Assembly (NCBI GenBank): GCA_002385985.1
Contig: DGEO01000032.1
Coordinates: 11,636 to 24,973 of the forward strand
Origin: Anaerolineaceae bacterium UBA3924
Lineage (GTDB): Bacteria > Chloroflexota > Anaerolineae > Anaerolineales > Anaerolineaceae
DNA: 13,338 nt
Reading direction: 5' to 3'
Part shown: one piece after another, positions 7,540 to 13,248 of the stretch
Layout: each line of letters opens with the position of its first letter
Position numbering within the stretch: the stretch's first letter is position 1
Made by a program: the position numbers and the translations under genes
The notes under the pieces: model-generated
What the model saw: the letters and a program-made list of their open reading frames with translations, nothing else
Told to the model about the DNA's origin: nothing
The model's database searches: none

Positions 7540-9155
7540 AATCCTACCAGACCAACCCCACCCGCTGGTCGCCCAGACCGTACACGCCGCCGGTGCTGCT
7601 CAACTTCCTGATCGTCGGCGTGATGATCGGCTGCGTTTCCATCGCACTGGAGGCCATCGCCGCGCGGGTTATCCCCTTCTGGAGCGGTGGGTTATTACCC
7701 TACCTGGGTGTCCTGGTCGCTCTCGAAGCCCAGTTCTCCTACAGGCAGCTGCAGCAGGCATCACCGGCCGGCACCGGAGAGTACGTCTGGAGGGCGGCCG
7801 AGTGGGTCCTGCTGGGGCTGCTGATCCGCATCCTGCTGGTCCTCATCGAAGGTCCTGCCGGCCTGCTGGCGTCAATGCAGTCCCGGGGATCCTCCTTCTT
7901 CCAGGCCTTCTTTGACCAGCAGTATCTGGCAGCACTGGGGTTCAGCCTGCTGGTCTGGCTGACCGCCACCAGCTTCGCCGAGCTGCTGTACGAGCTGGAG
8001 GAAAACGAGGAGCAGTGGGAGCTGGAGCGCCAGGGTACTGCGGTCCGGGACCGGGAGAAAACCCGTCGCCAGCTGATCAGCCAGGTGTTTGTTATCGGGA
8101 CCATCCTGCTGATCCTGACCACCCTGCTCAGCTTCGACCTGGCCTTCCTGCCCTCGTCCACTGCGCCGCGGTCACCGTTCTTCACGCTGGTCTTCCTGGT
8201 CTACTTCTCGCTGGGGATGCTGCTGATCGCGCACGCCCAGTATTCCGTGCTCAACGCCCGCTGGTTCCTCAACAACATACCCCGCTACCCGGGGATCCTC
8301 CCCCGCTGGATGCGCATCGCCGCCGGGCTGATCCTGGGGATCACCCTGCTGGCGCTGCTGCTGCCCACCGGGTATTCCATCAGCCTGCTGATGCTGCTGG
8401 AATGGCTGCTGACCATTGTCACCGCCATCGGCCTGGTTCTGCAGTATCTGATTGCCCTGCCCGTCATCTGGCTGATCCTGCTGCTCTCGCGGCTTTTCGG
8501 CTTGAACGGCCTTCCGCCCGGCTGGCAGGATTTCGACCCCGGCCGGCTGCCGCCTGCCGGCGCCCGGATTGACCTGCCCTGGTGGGAGGTGGTTCGCTCC
8601 ATCGCCTTCTGGGCAATCTTCTTCGCCGTGGTCTTCTTTTCCCTGCGGCATTACTTTCGCCAGTATTCCGGGGCAAGGCTGGGTGAGGTGCGCTTCGGCC
8701 CGCTCCGCTGGGTGATGAGCCTGTGGCGGGCGATCTTCCAGTGGCTGCGCCAGACCGGGCAGGGGGCCGGGCACGGAATCGCGGAGGGATGGAGCCAGCT
8801 GCGCGGGCGGAGCGCCGCCGCCATCGCTAACCTGGCCGGACGCACGCTGATCCTGGACCGGCTGGCCCCCCGCCAGCAGATCCTGATGGTTTACCTGGCC
8901 ATGACATCCTGGATGGCGCAAAAGGGAGTGGCCAGACCTTCCCCGGCCACTCCCCGTGAATATACTCGCCTGCTTTCCGCCGCTTACCCGCGGGCCAGTG
9001 AGGATTTCGAATCCCTCTCCGAGCTGTTCATCGCCGCCCGGTACAGCCGGCTCCCGCTGACCAGAGATCAGGGGGCTGAAGCGATCGTTCGCTGGCAGCG
9101 GATACAGAAGGCTGTCAATACTTCTCTTACCGGTCCGAACTCCCCGCCGAGTTAG
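7536..9155 (+). CDS. Multi-spanning membrane protein with DUF4129 C-terminus
   Basis: 539 residues. About eight hydrophobic segments lie between residues 22 and 375 (for example around 22-50, 90-110, 128-150, 185-205, 215-235, 265-290, 295-325 and 350-370). A soluble C-terminal part carries DUF4129 features: a helix ILMVYLAMTSWM, then TPREYTRLL (Y476), SLSELFIAARYS (Y503) and a terminal helix. In many bacteria this domain is the tail of TgpA-type membrane transglutaminases that follow MoxR and DUF58 genes. No transglutaminase Cys-His-Asp core is seen here, so this is either a stand-alone accessory subunit or a lineage variant. It starts within the preceding stop codon. Its 3' end overlaps the opposing ATP-grasp gene by 4 bases. 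Confidence 0.8.
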   Translation: MKSYQTNPTRWSPRPYTPPVLLNFLIVGVMIGCVSIALEAIAARVIPFWSGGLLPYLGVLVALEAQFSYRQLQQASPAGTGEYVWRAAEWVLLGLLIRILLVLIEGPAGLLASMQSRGSSFFQAFFDQQYLAALGFSLLVWLTATSFAELLYELEENEEQWELERQGTAVRDREKTRRQLISQVFVIGTILLILTTLLSFDLAFLPSSTAPRSPFFTLVFLVYFSLGMLLIAHAQYSVLNARWFLNNIPRYPGILPRWMRIAAGLILGITLLALLLPTGYSISLLMLLEWLLTIVTAIGLVLQYLIALPVIWLILLLSRLFGLNGLPPGWQDFDPGRLPPAGARIDLPWWEVVRSIAFWAIFFAVVFFSLRHYFRQYSGARLGEVRFGPLRWVMSLWRAIFQWLRQTGQGAGHGIAEGWSQLRGRSAAAIANLAGRTLILDRLAPRQQILMVYLAMTSWMAQKGVARPSPATPREYTRLLSAAYPRASEDFESLSELFIAARYSRLPLTRDQGAEAIVRWQRIQKAVNTSLTGPNSPPS

Positions 9156-10216
9156 ATCATCCCGTACCGCTTCAGCGCGGTGTTCAGGATCATGTTCACC
9201 AGCTCGGTGTGGCCCATCCCATCCGCCTTTGCCTCCAGAATAATGTCGGAGATGTAGGGATTGAGACCGGGCAGCGGGTTGATCTCCAGGATGTACGGCT
9301 TCCAGTTTTCATCCTCCGCCAGGCGGAAATCCACCCGGGCCACATCCAGCGCGCCGGTGACGCGGAACACGGCCGCCGCCAGCCAGTTCAGCTCCTCGAT
9401 CATTTCCTCTTCCAGCCGGGCAGGGACGATGTAGTTCAGCTTCTCCGGAATATCCACCTTCAAACGGTTGCTGTATACCGCATCGGTCTCCAGGTACGGC
9501 TGCAGGTCAACCTCCATCGGCGGGAAGAAGCGTAAACCGGCCTGTACGCGCGGCTCCTTCGGGTCCTGCGGCAGCCGGCGGGCCACCGGTCCTTCCAGAT
9601 TGCCGACCAGCCCGACAGTCACCTCCCGTCCTTTGATGAAATGCTCCACCAGGGCGGGCTGGTGGTATTTCTTCAGGATATAGTCCACCTGCTCCCGCAG
9701 TTCCTCTTCGGTGTGGACCACAGAGTGAGCGCTCACCCCCATGCCCGTTCCCTCACGGGAGGGTTTGACGAACAGCGGGAAGCGGTACATCTCCGGAAGC
9801 AGCGGCTCATCCACGCGCTCAAAGACCTGAAAATCCGGCGTAGGCAGGTCATGCCAGACCAGAATTCGTTTGGTCATGGGCTTGTCCAGTGTCAGCGCCA
9901 TGGTCAGCACTTTGGACCCCGTGTACGGGATGCCAAGATGTTCTAGAATGGCTGGCACCTGCGCCTCTCTGGCGTCGCCGCAGTGCCCTTCGGCGATGTT
10001 AAAACAAATGTCCGGCCTGTAAGCCCGGACTTTATCCACCAGTGATCGATCGGCTTCGATAAACTCGCATTCATGCCCGCCCGCTCGTATGGCCTCGACG
10101 ATGGCGATTACGGTTTCTTCGGAATCCAGATCATCCCACTGGTCTGGCGACATTCCCTCCCAATGAGGGGCGTTCTTCTTCAAGTTTGCCAGGAGAGCGA
10201 CCCTAAACTTTTTCAT
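9152..10216 (-). CDS. ATP-grasp enzyme, D-Ala-D-Ala ligase-like
   Basis: 354 residues, cytoplasmic. The N-terminal domain (about 1-115) ends with FNIAEGHCGDAREAQVPAIL and IPYTGS, as in D-alanine-D-alanine ligases. The ATP-grasp part has an ATP-binding lysine in FVKPSREG (K151), a hinge region LVEHFIKGREVTV, and metal ligands D296 (RVDFRL), E311 and N313 (EINPLPG). It should use ATP to ligate a carboxylate to an amine through an acyl phosphate. It is somewhat divergent from housekeeping Ddl, for example in the spacing of the N-terminal domain, so the substrate could be D-Ala or another amino acid; I do not assign ddl. No good Shine-Dalgarno is adjacent to the ATG; AAGAGG lies about 15 bases upstream. 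It is a single gene with its own promoter (10278-10305). Confidence 0.85.
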   Translation of the reverse strand: MKKFRVALLANLKKNAPHWEGMSPDQWDDLDSEETVIAIVEAIRAGGHECEFIEADRSLVDKVRAYRPDICFNIAEGHCGDAREAQVPAILEHLGIPYTGSKVLTMALTLDKPMTKRILVWHDLPTPDFQVFERVDEPLLPEMYRFPLFVKPSREGTGMGVSAHSVVHTEEELREQVDYILKKYHQPALVEHFIKGREVTVGLVGNLEGPVARRLPQDPKEPRVQAGLRFFPPMEVDLQPYLETDAVYSNRLKVDIPEKLNYIVPARLEEEMIEELNWLAAAVFRVTGALDVARVDFRLAEDENWKPYILEINPLPGLNPYISDIILEAKADGMGHTELVNMILNTALKRYGMI

Positions 10217-10277
10217 TTCAGGATGATGAAACCTCTTTTCAGCAGTAATCCAGAGATCTGGTTAATCCTTCGAAGGC

Positions 10278-10305
10278 ATTATAGCATCGATAGTCAAATT
10301 TGACT
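10278..10305 (-). promoter_or_regulatory. Promoter with 14-base palindrome for the ATP-grasp gene
   Basis: Read on the minus strand there is TGC-TATAAT, a perfect extended -10 (hexamer 10283-10278, TG at 10286-10285). Just upstream is the perfect palindrome AGTCAAATTTGACT (10292-10305), covering the spacer and much of the -35 region. A dimeric regulator could bind there. Transcription would begin near 10271, with a leader of about 55 bases. Confidence 0.6.
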
Positions 10306-10404
10306 CTCGAGGTAGGGAATTAATCCGGACCAGTTTCTTCCACCCCCTGACCTCCCGGGCCATTTCCGGATAGGAATAATCTGCCCGGTTTGTCATAATA
10401 GTTA

Positions 10405-10433
10405 TTGACTCTGCAAGTAAATATTCCTATAAT
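10405..10433 (+). promoter_or_regulatory. Near-consensus sigma-70 promoter of the non-coding RNA
   Basis: TTGACT (10405-10410), a 17-base spacer, and TATAAT (10428-10433). This is the best sigma-70 promoter in the window, and it points away from the ATP-grasp gene. The start of transcription is expected at about 10440-10442, exactly where the long closing helix begins. Confidence 0.85.
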
Positions 10434-10439
10434 GAAATT

Positions 10440-10771
10440 GCAGGGCGTTCCAAGAAATTGGAAGCACCTCCAAAGGGATGCCATTCAACGCTTGGCAAAT
10501 GTCTGGAGCGGTCCAATAATTTGCTCAACAGTTGAGTGGATCACAACTCTCAATATGTTGAAGCTTCTGCGGTTTGACGAGTACCTGCAAGTTAGGTACA
10601 AGCGGTTGTGCCAAAGAAGTCGAATGGCGAGAGATGCCCGAACAGCATTGCGCACTGCCCGAGATCCTGAACTGGGGTAAGGCCAATTGCCAGAAAGAGG
10701 AGATGCGAAGGTTACTTGGGACCCCTGTTTCTTTCAAAGGACCCTGTGAACGACCGGGGTCCTTTGTTTTT
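10440..10771 (+). ncRNA. Structured non-coding RNA, unrecognised family
   Basis: About 290 bases plus terminator, AT-richer than its surroundings and with no convincing protein. Its ends pair in a 13-bp helix: 10441-10445 with 10723-10727 and, after one bulged C (10446), 10447-10454 with 10715-10722 (one G-U). Further inside, 10464-10471 pairs with 10699-10706 (7 of 8). Local hairpins are 10504-10507/10512-10515, 10526-10530/10556-10560 with 10532-10536/10549-10553, and 10581-10586/10594-10599 (GTACCT/AGGTAC) inside a longer arm closed by 10564-10567/10616-10619. Two crossing long-range pairings are possible (10480-10486/10622-10628 and 10493-10498/10687-10692). It lacks the conserved GAGGAAAGTCC and ACAGAAA signatures of RNase P RNA, the tRNA-like ends of tmRNA and the SRP core. 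A divergent 6S RNA or a new family are open options. Confidence 0.7.
10735..10771 (+). terminator. Intrinsic terminator of the non-coding RNA
   Basis: CAAAGGACCC (10735-10744) pairs perfectly with GGGTCCTTTG (10757-10766) around a 12-base loop, followed by TTTTT (10767-10771). The T-run is only on the plus-strand side, so it serves a plus-strand transcript, not hpt, whose stop codon (10772-10770) it touches. The 3' arm can alternatively pair with GGACCCC at 10719-10725, part of the closing helix of the RNA. Confidence 0.9.
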
Positions 10772-11342
10772 AATCCAGCGCCACAGCTTTCAGCACGCCG
10801 ACATAAGGCAGGTGGCGGTACTTCTCGCGATAATCCAGCCCGTACCCAACTACGAAGCGCTCCGGAAGCTCAAAACCCCGGTACTTCAGCGGAATATCGA
10901 TCAGACGCCGGGAGCGGCGGTCGAACAGCACGCACACTTCCAGGCTGGCCGGTTCACGGGTGCGCAGTGAGTTGAGCAGGAAGTTCAGGGTCAGTCCGGT
11001 GTCGATGACATCCTCGACAAACAGCACATGCCGCCCCTGGATGGGCATTTCCAGGTCCTTGATAATACGCACATACCCCTGGTTGCGCGTTTCCGGTGAG
11101 TAGCTGGAGACCGCCAGCACGTCCAGTTCCACCTGACAGTCGATGGACCGAAGCAGGTCAGACAGCAGGAACAGCACCCCTTTCAACACGCCGACAACGA
11201 TCGGGGTCTTCCCCCGGTAGTCTTCCGAGATTTGCCGTCCCAGCTCCTTCACTTTGGCCTGAATTTCAGCTTCGGTGAACAACACCTCGCTGATATCAGC
11301 GTGCACTGGCATCGTTGGATCGCCCTGGTACTCCCTCGTCAT
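10770..11342 (-). CDS. hpt: Hypoxanthine phosphoribosyltransferase
   Basis: 190 residues, cytoplasmic. The PRPP-binding signature is VLFVEDVIDTGLTL, with E110 D111 and the DTG loop at 114-116. VVGVLKGVLFLLSDLLR upstream and FVVGYGLDYREKYRHLPYVGVL near the C-terminus are typical of bacterial Hpt. It converts hypoxanthine or guanine with PRPP to IMP or GMP in purine salvage. The start at 11342 is supported by a 4-base ATGA overlap with the preceding gene and a GAGGG about 7 bases upstream. An internal ATG at 11312 (MPVHAD) would give the more usual 180 residues. It is last in a three-gene coupled operon. Its only hairpin downstream is the opposite-strand RNA terminator. Confidence 0.95.
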   Translation of the reverse strand: MTREYQGDPTMPVHADISEVLFTEAEIQAKVKELGRQISEDYRGKTPIVVGVLKGVLFLLSDLLRSIDCQVELDVLAVSSYSPETRNQGYVRIIKDLEMPIQGRHVLFVEDVIDTGLTLNFLLNSLRTREPASLEVCVLFDRRSRRLIDIPLKYRGFELPERFVVGYGLDYREKYRHLPYVGVLKAVALD

Positions 11343-11764
11343 TCATCCCTCGTCTGAGCCCTGGTTCCACGAATTGGATCGGCCTGATCCCGCAGGCCGT
11401 ATTTTTCCAGCATATTGCGCAGATCCCGGCGTTTGAGCAGCTTGATCTTCACATCGGGGTACAGCTCCTGCATGCGGCGCAGCTTGCGGTTCTTGTGCGT
11501 GGCCAGCTGAGGCCGGAGCGTGGTCAGCTCGATGTACAGGCACTGCTGCGGCAGGTAGAAATCCGGTGTGAAGGCTTCAGTCACCTCTCCATTTTCGTTC
11601 CAGGCCAGCGGAAAAGTCTTCGGTTCGTACTCCCACTCAATTCCGTAGAAATCCAGGATCTGCGCGAAGGATTCTTCAGCCGGATGGGCAAACCTCGGCC
11701 GGCTCTTATTCGAATTACTCAAACGAATGCTCCTCGAGTTGCGTGAGATGACATCCGCCGTCAT
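11339..11764 (-). CDS. Small PD-(D/E)XK-nuclease-like protein
   Basis: 141 residues, no signal peptide or membrane segment. The order of elements fits the restriction-endonuclease-like fold of RecB-like and Vsr-like proteins: an N-terminal helix with E31 (EESFAQILDFYGIEWEYEP), a strand with D68 (TPDFYLP), a strand with E79 (YIELTT), then a basic helix (KNRKLRRMQELYP) and a strand VKIKLLKRRDL. The lysine expected two residues after E79 is T81, so catalysis may be altered or the lysine may come from elsewhere. Its start overlaps the previous stop (ATGA, 11764-11761) and its stop overlaps the hpt start, so it is translated together with them. The link between such a protein and purine salvage is unknown. 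Coding is secure; the fold is inferred. Confidence 0.7.
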   Translation of the reverse strand: MTADVISRNSRSIRLSNSNKSRPRFAHPAEESFAQILDFYGIEWEYEPKTFPLAWNENGEVTEAFTPDFYLPQQCLYIELTTLRPQLATHKNRKLRRMQELYPDVKIKLLKRRDLRNMLEKYGLRDQADPIRGTRAQTRDE

Positions 11765-12321
11765 TCCTGACAGGCAAGGGCATAACAGATGATCCGGGCG
11801 CAGGAGTCCACCTCCATTCGCCCGGTGTTCAAGACCAGATCGTACAGCTCCGGATCGGCCCAGTCCACCTGGTGCCAGCGCTCCAGATATTCTTTGCGGT
11901 TGCGGTCGCTGGTCGCCACCAGCTCCCGGGCGGCATCCATTGAGATCCCCCGGTATCTGGCTACACGCTCCACCCGCAGCTCGAACGGTGCCACCGCGCG
12001 CACATGCAGCGCCCCGGTGAAACCATGCAGCAGCACCTGGCCGGCCCGGCCGACGATGACCACATTCCCTTCCTCAGCCGCCTCGTGCACCACGGTCGAG
12101 ACCGCGGTGAGATAGCGCTCGAAATCCTGCCGGCCGGCAGGTATTTTCATCAGGTTCAGCTCGTCGATTACCACCAGCGCCATTTCCGGGCTGCCGCAGC
12201 GGATGGCTGCCTGGTTGATCAACTCCCGCCACAGCAGCCGGTAGCCCAGCTGACCGGCCACCGCCCGGGCGACTTCACTCCCCAGGCTGCCCATCTGCCT
12301 TGATATGGTTATCACCGCCAT
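11761..12321 (-). CDS. Cytidylate kinase-like family protein
   Basis: 186 residues, cytoplasmic. It opens MAVITISRQMGSLGSEVARAVAGQLGYRLL, as in the cytidylate-kinase-like family, where the P-loop is reduced to GSLGSE and lacks the canonical GKS/T. Later there is VVIVGRAGQVLL, and SDRNRKEYLERWHQVDW followed by ELYDLVLNTGRM, the Arg-rich lid and the YDLVLNT strand of the family. True Cmk phosphorylates CMP; members of this sister family are of uncertain substrate. It is the first gene of the operon with the nuclease-like gene and hpt. The upstream ribosome binding site is weak (GGGGG, about 6 bases before the ATG). Confidence 0.82.
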   Translation of the reverse strand: MAVITISRQMGSLGSEVARAVAGQLGYRLLWRELINQAAIRCGSPEMALVVIDELNLMKIPAGRQDFERYLTAVSTVVHEAAEEGNVVIVGRAGQVLLHGFTGALHVRAVAPFELRVERVARYRGISMDAARELVATSDRNRKEYLERWHQVDWADPELYDLVLNTGRMEVDSCARIICYALACQE

Positions 12322-12366
12322 GCTGCCCCCATCGATCGCGTGACATAACGGATGGGATTTGTCTTA

Positions 12367-12375
12367 ATCATAGCA
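12367..12375 (-). promoter_or_regulatory. Possible extended -10 promoter for the hpt operon
   Basis: On the minus strand TGC-TATGAT (hexamer 12372-12367) resembles the extended -10 elements of the two other minus-strand promoters here. No matching -35 is visible. It lies in the 89-base gap after the peroxiredoxin-glutaredoxin stop and would give a leader of about 40 bases. Confidence 0.4.
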
Positions 12376-12410
12376 CGACTGGCGGGTTCATCCCCCTCCA
12401 GGCTGGCCCG

Positions 12411-13181
12411 TTATTTTGCTTTGCGCACGTCCGGCCGCTGGAGCAGGGCTCGCTCCAGCTCATCCTCCTGGTAGTCGACGATAATGATGCCGTCAAAGTC
12501 AATCGTGGGCGTGGTCAGATTGCCATCCGCCCATTCGCGCACCTTCTGGGCGGCCTTCTTGTCCTCGTCCACGCTGATTTCGAACACTTCCAGGCCCTTT
12601 TTCGCGAACCAGGCCCGGGCCTTTTCGCAGTCCGGGCACCAGCGCGTGCAGTACATAACTATGGAGTGTTCGGGGATCTCCTGTTTCTTCTCTACAACCT
12701 GCGGGAGGGCAGCCGCGGCTTCCGGTTCGATCTGCCGGAGGACTTTGAAAATCTCCTCGTTATCGGGCAGGTCGTCGATGTCGTGAATGTCCTGGTACTG
12801 GATGCAGCCGTGCCGGTCAATCACGAACACCGCCCGCTCCGAGACACCCTCTTCGCGCAGCACGCCATATTTCTTTGAGACCTCACCGTGGGGCCAGAAA
12901 TCGCTGAGCAGCGGGAAGCTGATGCCGCCCATGCTTTCGGCCCACGCCTTCAATGTGGGAACCTGATCTACCGTGATGCCCAGAACCTGAGCATTCAATC
13001 CCTCGAACTTGGCCAGATCAGCCTCGTACGACGGGATCTGGCTCGTTCATATGGGTGTGAAGGCTGCGGGGACAAAGGCGAGCACCACGGCCTTGCCGCG
13101 GTAGTCGGATAGTGCAATCTCCTTGTCCAGGGTGGAAGGCAGGGTGAAATCAGGAGCCAGATCACCGATTTTGAAGACCAT
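12411..13181 (-). CDS. Selenocysteine peroxiredoxin-glutaredoxin fusion
   Basis: 256 residues when the TGA at 13049-13047 is read as selenocysteine. The peroxiredoxin domain (1 to about 150) starts MVFKIGDLAPDFTLPST and has the peroxidatic motif PAAFTPIUT, matching PxxxTxxC with U45 in place of Cys; SQIPSYEADLAKFEG follows in the same frame. An alanine- and glutamate-rich linker (about 153-170) joins a glutaredoxin or mycoredoxin-like domain with MYCTRWCPDC (C182, C185) and cis-Pro TTPT. It should reduce hydrogen or organic peroxides at U45, with the fused CPDC module resolving it. No Bcp-type resolving Cys lies near U45; C126 is the only other Cys in the peroxiredoxin domain. ATG 13181 is preceded by GAGGT at 6 bases. 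A caller stopping at TGA would start at TTG 12998 and lose the first 61 residues. The machinery (SelA, SelB, SelD, tRNA-Sec) must lie elsewhere. Confidence 0.9.
13012..13049 (-). promoter_or_regulatory. Bacterial SECIS element after the UGA codon
   Basis: Counting the U of UGA as 1 (position 13049), bases 8-15 (GCCAGATC, 13042-13035) pair perfectly with 31-38 (GATCTGGC, 13019-13012). The inner bases allow C16-G28, C17-G27, U19-A26 and C20-G25, leaving the loop GUAC with GU at 21-22 (13029-13028). Known bacterial SECIS hairpins place GU in the apical loop about 20-24 bases after the UGA and bind SelB. The hairpin lies wholly in coding sequence, as expected. Confidence 0.85.
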
Positions 13182-13208
13182 ATGCATACCTCATAACCAA
13201 TTATCGTG

Positions 13209-13248
13209 ATTGTAGCACACCGGATGAAAAAACCAATCCCCCATTGGT
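13209..13248 (-). promoter_or_regulatory. Promoter and inverted repeat for the selenoprotein gene
   Basis: On the minus strand, TTGGTT (13236-13231), 16 bases, then TACAAT (13214-13209) preceded by TGC (extended -10). An inverted repeat ACCAAT (13232-13237), 5 bases, ATTGGT (13243-13248) overlaps the -35 box, a possible site for a redox or stress regulator. Transcription would start near 13202, about 20 bases before the ATG. Confidence 0.6.

Noticed and set aside
8172..8921. 249-residue minus-strand ORF
   Set aside because: Shadow of the DUF4129 gene, Gln/Gly/Pro-rich and without recognisable domains.
10405..10680. 91-residue plus-strand ORF
   Set aside because: Its TTG start is the -35 box of the promoter and its ATG at 10432 lies in the -10 box, upstream of the likely transcript start. 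The sequence is dominated by RNA stems and resembles no protein I know.
10440..10730. RNase P RNA, tmRNA or SRP RNA
   Set aside because: The conserved RNase P cores, tmRNA tRNA-like ends with CCA and the SRP core motif are all missing. A divergent 6S RNA is not excluded.
10574..10975. 133-residue plus-strand ORF
   Set aside because: It runs through the intrinsic terminator and antisense to hpt; a shadow frame.
12411..12998. Peroxiredoxin-like gene starting at TTG 12998
   Set aside because: It lacks the N-terminal strands and the active site. The same frame continues upstream through TGA to a good ATG and ribosome binding site at 13181, with the motif intact.
13047..13049. TGA as a simple nonsense mutation or pseudogene
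   Set aside because: It lies exactly at the peroxidatic Cys, both sides are intact, and a SECIS hairpin follows at the proper distance. A sequencing error (TGC to TGA) cannot be fully excluded without reads.
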